In this document: one piece after another, positions 35,370 through 46,396 of the stretch
Position numbering within the stretch: position 1 is the first letter of the stretch
Layout of the letters: the number at the start of each line of letters is the position of its first letter
Source of the DNA: Gammaproteobacteria bacterium
GTDB taxonomy: Bacteria > Pseudomonadota > Gammaproteobacteria > Steroidobacterales > Steroidobacteraceae
Direction of reading: 5' to 3'
Assembly (NCBI GenBank): GCA_947452065.1
Contig: CANGBB010000001.1
Span: 496,001-560,000, forward strand
Length of the DNA: 64,000 nt
Program-made: the position numbers and the translations under genes
Notes under the pieces: model-generated
Databases searched by the model: none
Seen by the model: the letters and a program-made list of their open reading frames with translations, nothing else
Told to the model about the DNA's origin: nothing

Positions 35370-38300
35370 GCGGGCCGGAGAGCCTTCCGGATGCCGCCCC
35401 ATCCGGTTATGCGGAATTGCACTGCGTCAGCAACTTCAGCTTCTTGCGCGGCGCTTCGCATCCGGCTGAACTGGTACAGCGTGCAGCAGATCTCGGTTAT
35501 CGCGCACTGGCCATTACCGATGAATGCTCGATGGCCGGTGCGGTGCGCGCTTGGGAAGCAGCGCGCGCATTACCGGCTGACAGCCTCTTCCAACTGATCG
35601 TCGGCGCCGAATTCCGCAGCAGCGATGGCCTACATGTGGTGCTGCTGGCACCCACGCAAACGGCCTATACACAGATCTGCGCACTGATCACACGCGCCCG
35701 CCGCCGCTCACTGAAAGGCCAGTACCGGCTGACACAACAGGACTTCGCGACGGGACTGGATGCCTGTCTGATGCTGTGGCTGCCGGCAACTAAGATTCCC
35801 GAACTCGCAACTGCCGAGGTTTTCGAAGTGCTGCAGGCGCAGGGACATTGGCTGCGCGCGCAGTTCGGTGAACGCCTGTGGCTGGCCGTGGAATTGCATC
35901 GCGGAGCGCGCGATGCCGCCCGCCTACGTCTTTGTCAGGCGCTGGCGCAGCACTGCGAAATTCCAATGGTCGCCGCCGGCGACGTTCACATGCATCGCCG
36001 CTCACGTCGCCTGCTGCAGGATGTACTGACCGCGACACGGCATCGCTGTACCGTCGCTGCGGCCGGACAGCGTCTGTTTCCGAACGGCGAGCGACATCTG
36101 CGTGCACTGACCGTGTTGCAGAAGCTTTACCCACCGGAACTTCTGACGGAGACACTGCGGATCGCGGCGCGCTGCACATTCTCGCTCGGCAGCCTGCGCT
36201 ACGAATATCCACCCGAGCTGGTGCCGGCCGGCATGGTCGCTGGCGTGTACCTGCGCACACTCACTGAGGCCGGGGCAGCACGCCGCTGGCCCGGTGGTGC
36301 GCCGCCTGACGTACAGGCGCTGATCGAAAAAGAACTGGCACTGATCGGCGAGCTGCACTACGAGCACTATTTTCTCACCGTGCACGACATCGTGGCCTAT
36401 GCCCGCAGTCGCGGCATTCTCTGTCAGGGACGCGGATCAGCCGCCAACTCGGCAGTCTGCTACGCACTGGGTATTACCGAGGTGGATCCGCAACGCGGCA
36501 CCTTGCTGTTTGAGCGCTTCATCAGTCGCGAGCGTCAGGAGCCGCCTGACATTGATGTGGATTTCGAGCACGAGCGACGCGAGGAAGTCATCCAGTACCT
36601 GTATCGCAAGTACGGTCGCGAACGCACTGCGCTAACCGCCGTGGTCAGCAGCTACCGCAGCCGCAGTGCACGCCGCGACGTGGCACGCGCACTGGGGCTG
36701 GATCCGGCAACACCCCCGCCTGAAGAGGAGTCGACGCGCTTTGAGGCGCTGGTCGCGATGCTGAAGGGCTTCCCGCGCCACCTCTCGCAGCATGTCGGCG
36801 GCTTCGTCATTTCGGGCACGCCGCTGCACGAACTGGTGCCGATTGAGAACGCGTCAATGCCTGAGCGCACCGTTATCCAGTGGGACAAGGACGATCTCGA
36901 TGCACTCGGCCTGTTGAAAGTCGATGTTCTGGCCCTCGGCATGTTGAGTGCGATTCGTCGTACGCTCGAACTCACGGCGCAGCATCGCGGCTGGCCGGTG
37001 CGCATGCAGGACATCCCAGCCGAGGACCCTGCCACCTACGACATGATCAGTCGCGCCGACACGGTGGGCGTGTTCCAGATCGAATCCCGCGCACAGATGA
37101 GCATGTTGCCGCGACTCAAACCACGCACCTTCTACGATCTGGTCATTGAAGTGGCCATCGTGCGACCCGGACCGATTCAGGGCGGCATGGTGCACCCGTA
37201 CCTGCAGCGGCGTGCCGACCCCTCCAGCGTCAGCTATCCCAGCCCGCACCTGGAAAAAGTACTGACGCGCACGCTCGGCGTACCCATCTTTCAGGAGCAG
37301 GTGATGCAGATCGCCATGGTCGCGGCCGACTTCACGCCCGGCGAGGCCGATCAGTTGCGCCGCTCGATGGCCGCTTGGAAACGCAAGGGCGGACTGGAGC
37401 CTTATCGCGAACGCATCCTCTCCGGCATGCGCAAGAATGGCTACTCCGAGGCATTTGCCGAACAGATTTACCAACAGATCCGCGGTTTTGGCGAGTATGG
37501 ATTTCCTGAGTCGCATGCCGCGTCATTTGCCCTGCTGACCTACGTCTCTTCTTGGCTCAAGTGTCACGAGCCGGCCGCTTTTTTCGCAGCCCTCCTCAAC
37601 AGCCAGCCAATGGGCTTCTATCAACCCGCACAGCTGCTGCAGGCAGCACGCCGTGCCGGCGTGCCGGTGAGGCCACCTGATGTCCTGCACAGCGAATGGG
37701 ACAGCACACTGGAGCCTACCGAGACAGCTGCTGTGCTGGCACTGCGCATTGGCCTGCGGCAAGTGCGCTCGCTGCGCGAAAGCGATGGACGCCGCATCGC
37801 GCTGCGGCGTCGCGAGCGTGGTGAGTTCCGCGATATCGCGGCACTGGTCGCCGTGGCGCAGCTCGATCGCGGCGCTATCCGCGCCCTGGCTGCGGCCGGT
37901 GCACTGCGCTCGCTGAGCGCCCACCGTCACGATGCACTGTGGCGCGCACTGGCAGTCGAGCCGCTACCGCCGCTGCTCGCCGGCACTGCGCCGCGCGAGA
38001 TAGCTGTCCACGCACCGACCCCCACCGAGGCACAGGACATCCTCGCCGACTACCGTCAGCTTGGACTGACCACCGGACGACATCCATTGGCACTGATGCG
38101 TCCCTGGCTGCGTCAGCACCACATCCGCAGCGGGGATGAACTGCAGACGCTCTCTGATGGCAGCCCGGTGCGCGTCGGCGGACTGATCACTCACCTGCAG
38201 CGACCCGGCACCGCCGCCGGCGTTGCCTTCATGTCGCTGGAAGATGAGACCGGTATCGTGAACGTGATCCTGTGGGAACAGGTGTTTGAAACGCAGCGAC

Positions 38301-38443
38301 AGATCGCCACACAGGCCAGTCTCTTGGTGGTCAGCGGCGCCCTACAGCGACAGAACGGCGTGACACACGTGATTGCACGTCGCCTGCATGATCGCTCGCA
38401 CTGGCTGGAAGAATTGCCGCGCCGTTCGCGCGACTTCCGCTAA
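35366..38443 (+). CDS. dnaE2: Error-prone DNA polymerase DnaE2 (ImuC)
   Basis: A 1025-residue C-family polymerase, the catalytic subunit of the SOS mutasome. The ATG at 35366 overlaps the imuB stop as ATGA. The PHP domain (about 12-250) opens with [23 protein letters not shown]. The polymerase core shows [21 protein letters not shown] and the three catalytic aspartates around [16 protein letters not shown] (about 395) and [11 protein letters not shown], then [13 protein letters not shown]-like [19 protein letters not shown]. The OB fold near the C-terminus is visible ([16 protein letters not shown]). It is shorter than replicative DnaE (about 1160), as DnaE2 is. No terminator is obvious. Confidence 0.95.
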   Translation: MSGPESLPDAAPSGYAELHCVSNFSFLRGASHPAELVQRAADLGYRALAITDECSMAGAVRAWEAARALPADSLFQLIVGAEFRSSDGLHVVLLAPTQTAYTQICALITRARRRSLKGQYRLTQQDFATGLDACLMLWLPATKIPELATAEVFEVLQAQGHWLRAQFGERLWLAVELHRGARDAARLRLCQALAQHCEIPMVAAGDVHMHRRSRRLLQDVLTATRHRCTVAAAGQRLFPNGERHLRALTVLQKLYPPELLTETLRIAARCTFSLGSLRYEYPPELVPAGMVAGVYLRTLTEAGAARRWPGGAPPDVQALIEKELALIGELHYEHYFLTVHDIVAYARSRGILCQGRGSAANSAVCYALGITEVDPQRGTLLFERFISRERQEPPDIDVDFEHERREEVIQYLYRKYGRERTALTAVVSSYRSRSARRDVARALGLDPATPPPEEESTRFEALVAMLKGFPRHLSQHVGGFVISGTPLHELVPIENASMPERTVIQWDKDDLDALGLLKVDVLALGMLSAIRRTLELTAQHRGWPVRMQDIPAEDPATYDMISRADTVGVFQIESRAQMSMLPRLKPRTFYDLVIEVAIVRPGPIQGGMVHPYLQRRADPSSVSYPSPHLEKVLTRTLGVPIFQEQVMQIAMVAADFTPGEADQLRRSMAAWKRKGGLEPYRERILSGMRKNGYSEAFAEQIYQQIRGFGEYGFPESHAASFALLTYVSSWLKCHEPAAFFAALLNSQPMGFYQPAQLLQAARRAGVPVRPPDVLHSEWDSTLEPTETAAVLALRIGLRQVRSLRESDGRRIALRRRERGEFRDIAALVAVAQLDRGAIRALAAAGALRSLSAHRHDALWRALAVEPLPPLLAGTAPREIAVHAPTPTEAQDILADYRQLGLTTGRHPLALMRPWLRQHHIRSGDELQTLSDGSPVRVGGLITHLQRPGTAAGVAFMSLEDETGIVNVILWEQVFETQRQIATQASLLVVSGALQRQNGVTHVIARRLHDRSHWLEELPRRSRDFR

Positions 38444-38451
38444 AAAGCCCC

Positions 38452-39030
38452 TCAGCCCGCAGGTCGACGCAGCAGAACCGGCGCGGCAGCGCGCAGGTAG
38501 GCGACCATGGATACCAGCGTCAGCACCGCAGCCACGCCAAGCAGCCAGACACCGAGTTGGTAGATCGGGATGCCTAGAAACGAGTGACGATAAAGCAGCA
38601 GGCTCAGGCCAACCATCTGCAGGATAGTCTTGTATTTACCAAGCACTGAGACGGCCACCAGTCCCCGCTCGCCCAGCACCGCCATCCATTCGCGTAGCGC
38701 CGAGACCGCAATCTCGCGACCGACGATCACGATGGCCGCCAGGACCATCAGCCAGCGGGAATCACGACTGACGATCAGCAACAGCGCCACCGTGACAATG
38801 AGTTTGTCCGCCACCGGATCGAGGAATGCGCCGAGCGGCGTGGTCTGCCCCAGACGCCGCGCCAGATAGCCGTCGAGCGAATCCGTGATGGCCGCTGCAG
38901 CGAACACCAGTCCTGCGGCCGGATAAAACCAGCGCAGCGGCTCGGCCACGCCGCAATAAAACAGCACGATCACCAGCGGGATCGCCAGGATGCGCAGCCA
39001 AGTCAGGATATTGGGCAGATTCCAGATCAC
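38452..39030 (-). CDS. pgsA: CDP-diacylglycerol-glycerol-3-phosphate 3-phosphatidyltransferase
   Basis: PgsA makes phosphatidylglycerophosphate, the first committed step to phosphatidylglycerol and cardiolipin. I start it at GTG 39030 (MIWNLPNILTWLRILAIP) as it has GGGGG about 6 nt upstream and matches the family start; longer ATG versions overlap uvrC. The 192-residue membrane protein has several helices and the CDP-alcohol phosphotransferase motif D-x2-DG-x2-AR-x8-G-x3-D-x3-D in DSLDGYLARRLGQTTPLG then AFLDPVADK. It begins 1 nt after the uvrC stop, so it is probably coupled to it. Confidence 0.92.
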   Translation of the reverse strand: MIWNLPNILTWLRILAIPLVIVLFYCGVAEPLRWFYPAAGLVFAAAAITDSLDGYLARRLGQTTPLGAFLDPVADKLIVTVALLLIVSRDSRWLMVLAAIVIVGREIAVSALREWMAVLGERGLVAVSVLGKYKTILQMVGLSLLLYRHSFLGIPIYQLGVWLLGVAAVLTLVSMVAYLRAAAPVLLRRPAG

Positions 39031-39031
39031 A

Positions 39032-40852
39032 TCATTCCCCCGGATGGAGATGATCATAAAGCGTTGCGGCCAGTGCTGCTCCGATTCCGGGCGCGCGCTG
39101 CAGATCATCGACGCTGGCGCGCAAGACACCCTGCAACCCCCCGAAATGCGTCAGAAGCGCCCGGCGCCGGGCCGGCCCGAGCCCCTCAACGGTTTCAAGA
39201 ATGGATTCGCGATAGCGTCGCGCCCTGCGGCGGCGGTGTCCGCTGACCGCGAAACGGTGCGCCTCGTCCCTCACTCGTTGCAACAGATGCAGCACCGGAC
39301 TGTCGGCCGGCAGCACATCCGCCACATCGCTTCCCGGGCGATGAAACTGCTCCTGTCCGGGTCTACGCGAGGGCCCCTTGGAAATGCCCATCACACACAG
39401 CCCGGTGCATTGCGCCTCATCAAGCGCCTCCATCACGGCATTGACCTGCGCCCGGCCACCATCGATCAGCAACAAATCCGGCCGCGGAGAATCACCGGCG
39501 ACGATTCGGCGGGCGTGGCGCAACACTGCGTTGTGAAGCGCGGCATAGTCATCGCCCGGCGTGACATCGTCGATATTGAAACGCCGATAACTGCGTTTAT
39601 CCGCGCCCTCCGGGCCAAACACCACGCACGAGGCCACCGTCCCCTCGCCGCCCAGATGACTGATATCCAGGCACTCAATGCGCTGCGGCGGCGAGGACAG
39701 TCCGAGCCAACGTCCCAACTCAGCCGCAGCAGCGGCCGTCGCCTCCGCACCTGCACCACTCATTCGCAGCATCTGCTCCGCGTTCTGCGCGGCCAGTCGC
39801 GTCCAGCGTCGTGCCAAACCGCGTTGAGCATGAAACACACGGACCGGCGAATGCACCAGAGACTCGATCGCGGTCGCCAATGCCGCCGCATCGGAAAGCT
39901 CAAGAAGCGTGGCCACTTCGGCCGGTGCGGATTGCGTCCCATAGCGCAGGAGCAGAAACGCCGCGAGAGTCTCGTCAGCAGCACCGAGGTTCGATGAAGT
40001 CTGGGTCTGTGTGCCCAGCACTTGGCCGTCACGCACGGTCAGCACCGTGATGGCATAGCGTCCCGGCTCACCAACGATGGCTACAGCATCAAGGTCGCGC
40101 GGCCGTGGCGCGTTGGCCACCTGCTGCGTCTGCACTTCCTTTAAATCGGCGATCTGATCGCGCAGCAGCGCGGCCTGCTCGTACTGACGCGCTTCCGCAG
40201 CCTGCTCCATGCGCTGCTGCAGCTCCGCAGCCACTGCCTCGCTCCGACCTTCGAGCACACGCAACGCAGCCTGAACATTGCGCCGATAATCCTCGGGACT
40301 GATCAAACCCACACAGGGCGCGGTACACCGGCCAATCTGATACTGCAGACAAGGACGACTGCGATGGGCAAAAAAACTGTCGCGACAGTTGCGGATGCGG
40401 AACACCTTCTGCAGATGCTGCAGGGTCTCGCGCGCAGCCCAGGAATTCGGAAACGGTCCGAAGCGTCGCCCCTCAGGGCGTCGCGGACCACGCCAGCAAA
40501 CCAGTCGCGGGAATTCATGACCATCCGGACAAAGTATTTCCGGATAGGATTTGTCGTCGCGCAGGATCACGTTGTAACGCGGCCGGTGCGCCTTGATCAG
40601 GTTGCACTCAAGCAGCAGCGCCTCGGTCTCCGAATTGACGATAGTGACCTCGATGCGCGCAACACGCTGGAGCATGGCCGCCACCTTGGGCGCCTGAGGT
40701 CGCGAACTGAAATAGCTGGCCACGCGCGTACGCAGATGCGCCGCCTTGCCCACGTAGATGAGCACACCACCCGCGTCGTACATCCGGTAGACACCGGGAC
40801 GACGCGGGAGCGAACGGATCAGCGACTTGAAATCGGGTCGTTCTGCGGCCAT
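39032..40852 (-). CDS. uvrC: UvrABC system protein C
   Basis: UvrC makes the dual incisions of nucleotide excision repair. The 606-residue protein has the N-terminal GIY-YIG nuclease (about 12-95, GVYRMYDAGGVLIYVGKA, with a Tyr pair and Arg), a Cys-rich segment CLQYQIGRCTAPCVGLISPEDY, a UVR motif (about 200-235) for UvrB, and the C-terminal RNase H-like domain with DLLLIDGGRAQVNAVMEAL. The final helix-hairpin-helix domain reads GIGAALAATLYDHL. It is followed directly by pgsA, as in many proteobacteria. A UvrB gene is not in the window. Confidence 0.96.
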   Translation of the reverse strand: MAAERPDFKSLIRSLPRRPGVYRMYDAGGVLIYVGKAAHLRTRVASYFSSRPQAPKVAAMLQRVARIEVTIVNSETEALLLECNLIKAHRPRYNVILRDDKSYPEILCPDGHEFPRLVCWRGPRRPEGRRFGPFPNSWAARETLQHLQKVFRIRNCRDSFFAHRSRPCLQYQIGRCTAPCVGLISPEDYRRNVQAALRVLEGRSEAVAAELQQRMEQAAEARQYEQAALLRDQIADLKEVQTQQVANAPRPRDLDAVAIVGEPGRYAITVLTVRDGQVLGTQTQTSSNLGAADETLAAFLLLRYGTQSAPAEVATLLELSDAAALATAIESLVHSPVRVFHAQRGLARRWTRLAAQNAEQMLRMSGAGAEATAAAAAELGRWLGLSSPPQRIECLDISHLGGEGTVASCVVFGPEGADKRSYRRFNIDDVTPGDDYAALHNAVLRHARRIVAGDSPRPDLLLIDGGRAQVNAVMEALDEAQCTGLCVMGISKGPSRRPGQEQFHRPGSDVADVLPADSPVLHLLQRVRDEAHRFAVSGHRRRRARRYRESILETVEGLGPARRRALLTHFGGLQGVLRASVDDLQRAPGIGAALAATLYDHLHPGE

Positions 40853-40882
40853 GGCGTACGCAGTCAGGCCGCGATCATGGGA

Positions 40883-42238
<1,356 letters not shown>

Positions 42239-42247
42239 GGCGCGATT

Positions 42248-43087
42248 CTAACACGCGGAGCCGCTGGAACCGGCGCCGCTTCGCCCGGCCAGCCGCCGCT
42301 TGGCGCGCTGCCAGAGCGCCTCCCAGGCCTCCGGAGTCATCCCTTCCAGAGCCAGACCCTCCTCGTGCGCCAGTTTTTCCATCGCCGCGAAGCGGCGCTC
42401 GAACTTGCTATTTGCGGCCCGCAGCGCGTTCTCGGGATCCAGCCCGTGCAGGCGCGCCACATTCACCACCGAGAAGAGAACATCCCCCAGTTCATCTTCA
42501 AGCTCAGCACGACGCGACGGTTCGACGGCAACGGCTTCGGCCGCGGCATCCATCTCCTGCAACTCCTCATCGAGTTTGCGCCGGGCGCCATCCGCCTCCG
42601 GCCAGTCGAAGCCCACCTGCGCCGCTCGACGACCGAGCTTTGCCGCACGCGTCAGCGCTGGCAGAGCCAGCGGCACGTCGGCCAGCACACCGACCTCGCC
42701 ACGGGCAGCTCGCTCCGCGCGCTTGCCCTTGTCCCACTGACGCGAGAGCTCAACGGGATTGCCGCCGCCACTCGCGGCAAAAACATGCGGATGACGTCGA
42801 ACCAGCTTTTCGTGAACCCCGCGCGCCACCGTCGCGAAATCAAACCAGCCTCGCTCTTCGGCCAGTTGGGCGTGAAAAACCACCTGAAAAAGCAGATCGC
42901 CGAGCTCGTCACGGATCGGTCCCTGCTCACCGCGCTCGATCGCCGCAGCCAGCTCATAAGCCTCTTCGATCGTGTAGGGGGCGATACTGGCAAAGCTCTG
43001 GGCCTGGTCCCACGGACACCCGTGCTCCGGATCCCGCAGTCTTTTCATAAGATCCAGCAGCGCCTGCAGCGCATCCGGCTCACTCAT
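42248..43087 (-). CDS. mazG: Nucleoside triphosphate pyrophosphohydrolase
   Basis: MazG hydrolyses (d)NTPs to monophosphates and pyrophosphate, cleaning abnormal nucleotides and modulating stress. The 279-residue protein has two tandem MazG domains (about 10-115 and 150-250), with CPWDQAQSFASIAPYTIEEAYELA, RDELGDLLFQVVFHA and the second ELEDELGDVLFSVVNVARLH carrying the metal-binding Glu/Asp residues. An ATG at 43096 would add three residues (MPH). The start overlaps the end of the Nudix gene. Confidence 0.93.
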   Translation of the reverse strand: MSEPDALQALLDLMKRLRDPEHGCPWDQAQSFASIAPYTIEEAYELAAAIERGEQGPIRDELGDLLFQVVFHAQLAEERGWFDFATVARGVHEKLVRRHPHVFAASGGGNPVELSRQWDKGKRAERAARGEVGVLADVPLALPALTRAAKLGRRAAQVGFDWPEADGARRKLDEELQEMDAAAEAVAVEPSRRAELEDELGDVLFSVVNVARLHGLDPENALRAANSKFERRFAAMEKLAHEEGLALEGMTPEAWEALWQRAKRRLAGRSGAGSSGSAC

Positions 43088-43817
43088 ATGAGGCATCCAT
43101 CAGCACTGCGCGCAGTGCCAGTAACATGCCCGCTGTCGCGCCCCAAATCAGACGCTCGCCATAAGGCAAATCGTGGGCATGCAGGGTGAAACCATGCAGC
43201 TCGCGGGTACTGGGTTGGTAGCGGCGCCAGTCGCAAATAACGTGCAACGGCACGCGGAGCACGTCAGCGACTTCCCGTGTGTCAGCGTTCAAAACAAAAC
43301 CCGATTCGAGCCGCGCCACCACGGGAGTGATACGAAAGCCGGTCAGTACCAAATGGTCCGGCAGGTAGCCGATTGGTCGCACGAAACGCGACTCAATCCC
43401 AATCTCCTCGGCCGTTTCCCGCAAGGCTGCAGCCAGCGGGGCGGCGTCGTGGGTCTCGATACGACCACCCGGGAAGCTGATCTGGCCGGCATGATGGGCC
43501 AGATGAGGCGAGCGCTGCGTCAGCAGCACATGCGGCACGCCATCCAGATCGAATAGCGGTATTAATACGGCCGCCGCCACCGGTTCGGACTTGAGTCTCT
43601 CCAGCATCGCCGGCGTTGGCGCCACCCCGGTGCCACCAAAGCGCCAGTGCTCGCGGCGATGTTCGGGGGCACGCAACAGGCGCCGCTCAAGCCGAGCCAA
43701 CCAGTCTGAAGGAACCGCCCCGTCCGCGGTCCGGGCGCCCTCATCGCTGCGCAGATCCCTCACGACGCGCAAATCAGGCGCGCCGTGATTGGGGATGCGA
43801 TGGGAAGGCTCATTCAT
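43080..43817 (-). CDS. Nudix hydrolase, CoA pyrophosphatase-like
   Basis: A 245-residue Nudix hydrolase of the NudL/CoAse type. Two signatures agree: the CoAse-like LLTQRSPHLAHHAGQISFPGG (about 120-140) directly before the Nudix box GGRIETHDAAPLAAALRETAEEIGI (quoted in part as AALRETAEEIGI), with the Arg-Glu-x-x-Glu-Glu core intact. I use the ATG at 43817; upstream in-frame starts add an arginine-rich tail unlike the family. The stop overlaps mazG by a few bases. The substrate, CoA or acyl-CoA, is from family knowledge only. Confidence 0.88.
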   Translation of the reverse strand: MNEPSHRIPNHGAPDLRVVRDLRSDEGARTADGAVPSDWLARLERRLLRAPEHRREHWRFGGTGVAPTPAMLERLKSEPVAAAVLIPLFDLDGVPHVLLTQRSPHLAHHAGQISFPGGRIETHDAAPLAAALRETAEEIGIESRFVRPIGYLPDHLVLTGFRITPVVARLESGFVLNADTREVADVLRVPLHVICDWRRYQPSTRELHGFTLHAHDLPYGERLIWGATAGMLLALRAVLMDASYE

Positions 43818-43834
43818 TGCGTTATGATATTCGC

Positions 43835-45214
43835 ATGGACTCAAGTCACCTGCACGCCCTGTCACCCGTCGATGGTCGCTATGCCGCCACTGCAGCCCCA
43901 CTGCGCGACGTCTTCTCGGAATCTGCACTGATACTCGAGCGCATTCGCGTCGAGGCACTATGGCTCCAGCATCTTGCTGCTGCAGCTCCAGAGCTCGCCG
44001 GATCGTCGTTCCCGGCATCCGTCGGCGATGTGCTTAAGGCACTGTATGCCGATCCGGGCACCGAGGCTGCCGCGCGCGTTAAGGACATCGAGCGCAGCAT
44101 CAACCACGACGTCAAGGCAGTCGAGTACTTCGTGCGCGAACGGCTGGCGGCCGCCGGTGCAAGCCCGGCGACGCTGGAACTGGTGCACTTCGGCTGTACG
44201 TCCGAGGACATCAACAACCTCGCCTACGCACGGATGCTGCTGCGCGCCCGGGAGCAGGTCTTCATGCCCGAGCTGCAGCGGCTGCAGCAGTCACTGGCCG
44301 AACTGGCGCGCAACCATGCCGCGCTGCCGATGCTGGCTCGCACGCATGGCCAGCCCGCAAGCCCCACGACGCTGGGCAAGGAAGCCGCCAACGTCCTGGC
44401 CCGCTTGCAGCGCGCAACGCAGCGTCTGGCGGCCGTACACATCCTTGGAAAGTTCAATGGCGCAGTGGGCAACTTCAATGCGCATCACAGCGCGCTGCCG
44501 AATCTGGACTGGCGCGCTGTCAGCGCCCGCTTCGTAGCCGCTCAGCAGCTCGAGCCCAATGCTTTCACCACTCAGATCGAACCTCACGACTGGATCGCCG
44601 AGTACTGCGATGCGTTGGCAGCACTGAACGTGATCCTGATCGACCTGTGCCGGGATTTCTGGGGTTACATCTCGCTTGGCTATCTCCGGCAGAAGGCACG
44701 CGCTGGTGAAGTCGGCTCGTCGACGATGCCACACAAGGTCAACCCCATCGACTTCGAGAACGCCGAAGGAAACTTCGGCATCGCCAACGCACTGCTGCGC
44801 CACTTCGCCGACAAGCTGCCGATCTCGCGCTGGCAGCGCGACCTCACCGATTCGACCGTGCTGCGCAACGTGGGCGTAGCCTGTGCGCATGCACTGATCG
44901 GCTGGAAAGCCCTGCAGCGCGGTTTGAGCCGTGTCGAGCCGGACGGTGCGCGCATGCGCGCTGATCTGGACGAGGCCTGGGAGGTGCTCGGAGAGGCTAT
45001 CCAGACCGTATTGCGCGGCGCAGGCGTGCCCAATGGCTACGAACTGCTGAAGGATTTCACCCGCGGGCAGCGCATTGATGGCGCGGCCATGCGCCGCTTT
45101 ATCGACACCTTGCCGCTGCCCGAAGACACAAGGGCGCGCCTGGCCAGTCTGAAGCCACACGATTACATCGGTTTGGCCACACCGCTGGCGACAGCTCTGG
45201 TTGATGGCGGCTGA
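43835..45214 (+). CDS. purB: Adenylosuccinate lyase
   Basis: PurB cleaves SAICAR and adenylosuccinate in purine synthesis, releasing fumarate. The 459-residue protein begins MDSSHLHALSPVDGRYAATA, close to E. coli PurB (456 residues). Motifs: HFGCTSEDINNLAYARML (about 110-127), LARTHGQPASPTTLGKE, and the flexible signature loop GSSTMPHKVNPIDFENAEGN (about 298-317). The ATG at 43835 lies just past the divergent Nudix start. It is transcribed away from the mazG/Nudix pair. Confidence 0.96.
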   Translation: MDSSHLHALSPVDGRYAATAAPLRDVFSESALILERIRVEALWLQHLAAAAPELAGSSFPASVGDVLKALYADPGTEAAARVKDIERSINHDVKAVEYFVRERLAAAGASPATLELVHFGCTSEDINNLAYARMLLRAREQVFMPELQRLQQSLAELARNHAALPMLARTHGQPASPTTLGKEAANVLARLQRATQRLAAVHILGKFNGAVGNFNAHHSALPNLDWRAVSARFVAAQQLEPNAFTTQIEPHDWIAEYCDALAALNVILIDLCRDFWGYISLGYLRQKARAGEVGSSTMPHKVNPIDFENAEGNFGIANALLRHFADKLPISRWQRDLTDSTVLRNVGVACAHALIGWKALQRGLSRVEPDGARMRADLDEAWEVLGEAIQTVLRGAGVPNGYELLKDFTRGQRIDGAAMRRFIDTLPLPEDTRARLASLKPHDYIGLATPLATALVDGG

Positions 45215-45297
45215 TGGGCAGTCTGTGATCCCGTTCACAGCCTGCCATTGCGCGGCTGTGAAGCCCGTAACGTCGCGCGCTGGAGGCAGTGCCTACC

Positions 45298-45891
45298 ATG
45301 TGCGGCATGCCTACCCTGTATTCATCGGGCTACACACTGCGTGCCGATCCGGCTGCCTTCGGCCTGAACGAAGCCGTTCGGGATTCCGCGGGCTACGAGC
45401 CGCCGTCACCTCAGACGGACTTGCAGGTCACCACCACGCTCGAAGATGTACGCATCGCCACCCAGCGCGTGGCGGCCAGCGCCCAGCGACTGCTCAGCCT
45501 CTGCACCACCGATCTAGAACCTGCGATCTACGACCAGCCTTATTTCACGGATATTGCCAAGCGACTGGTTCTGGGCAATCCGTTCGCTCGTATCCGGATT
45601 CTGGTTCGCGATCAGGGGCGCATGAATTCAGTCGGCCACCATTTCGTCTCGATGGCGCGCCGACTCAGCCACAGCATCGACATCCGCGCCCAGCCCGATT
45701 CCATGGGTCGTCGCGCTGTCAGCTATTGCTTCTCCGATACCGGCAGCATGATTTTCCGGGCTCGCGCGGATCGCTGGGACGGCGTCACCGTGCAGCACAA
45801 CGCCAAGCAGACGTTGCGGCTGCAGCGCGAATTCGAGAGCGCATGGCGCGAGGCCGAATCGCATATGCAGCTGCATTTCGGCTATCGCTGA
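45298..45891 (+). CDS. DUF7931-like hypothetical protein
   Basis: A 197-residue soluble protein. The C-terminal part (about 75-190) reads RILVRDQGRMNSVGHHFVSMARRLSHSIDIR then FSDTGSMIFRARADRWDG, which resembles DUF7931, a phospholipase-D-like domain found near acetyltransferases and in short stand-alone forms. No signal peptide or HKD motif is visible. I start it at the ATG at 45298, preceded by GGAGG at 11 nt; a GTG at 45289 lies too close to that site. It lies between purB and nudJ. Function unknown. Confidence 0.65.
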   Translation: MCGMPTLYSSGYTLRADPAAFGLNEAVRDSAGYEPPSPQTDLQVTTTLEDVRIATQRVAASAQRLLSLCTTDLEPAIYDQPYFTDIAKRLVLGNPFARIRILVRDQGRMNSVGHHFVSMARRLSHSIDIRAQPDSMGRRAVSYCFSDTGSMIFRARADRWDGVTVQHNAKQTLRLQREFESAWREAESHMQLHFGYR

Positions 45892-45898
45892 ATAACCC

Positions 45899-46354
45899 AT
45901 GAATCTGCGACCTGATGTCGCGGTTGCAGCCATCATCGAGCGTGAGCAGCGCTTTCTTATCGTTGAGGAACGAATTGACTCCCGCATTGTCTTGAACCAG
46001 CCCGCCGGGCGCGTCGAGCGCGGCGAGTCTCTGCTGGCTGCCGTAAAACGCGAAACATGGGAGGAGACTGCGTGGCAGTTCACTCCGGTGTCACTGGTTG
46101 GCATTTACCTGTGGTGCAATCCTTCCTCGGGCCGTGACACGATCCGGTTCACCTTCACCGGCAGGGTCGGCACACACGATCCAAACCAGGCCTTGGATCA
46201 TCCAATCATCGCAACCCATTGGCTGACTCACGCGGAACTTCAGGCGCGCACTGAGGCGCTGCGCTCCCCGGTGGTGTTGCGCTGTATCGACGACTATCTC
46301 GCCGGCCAGCGCTTACCCCTGTCAGCCATCGCCGAGTTCGGCCTCGGAACTTAA
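45899..46354 (+). CDS. nudJ: Nudix hydrolase, NudJ-like phosphatase
   Basis: A 151-residue Nudix protein. It contains the Nudix box as GRVERGESLLAAVKRETWEETAW (quoted in part as AAVKRETWEETAW), with the Glu-rich core intact. The first strand is VAVAAIIEREQRFLIVEER. NudJ hydrolyses HMP-PP and other diphosphates. In E. coli nudJ lies just upstream of mnmA, and here it is followed 42 bp later by mnmA, which supports the call. Confidence 0.88.
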   Translation: MNLRPDVAVAAIIEREQRFLIVEERIDSRIVLNQPAGRVERGESLLAAVKRETWEETAWQFTPVSLVGIYLWCNPSSGRDTIRFTFTGRVGTHDPNQALDHPIIATHWLTHAELQARTEALRSPVVLRCIDDYLAGQRLPLSAIAEFGLGT

Positions 46355-46396
46355 ATCGCGGCAACGGGCCGGTCATCAGGCCCATCAACCACTACA

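Noticed and set aside
43616-43834. N-terminal extension of purB
   Set aside because: It is antisense to the Nudix gene and unlike PurB proteins, which begin as at 43835.
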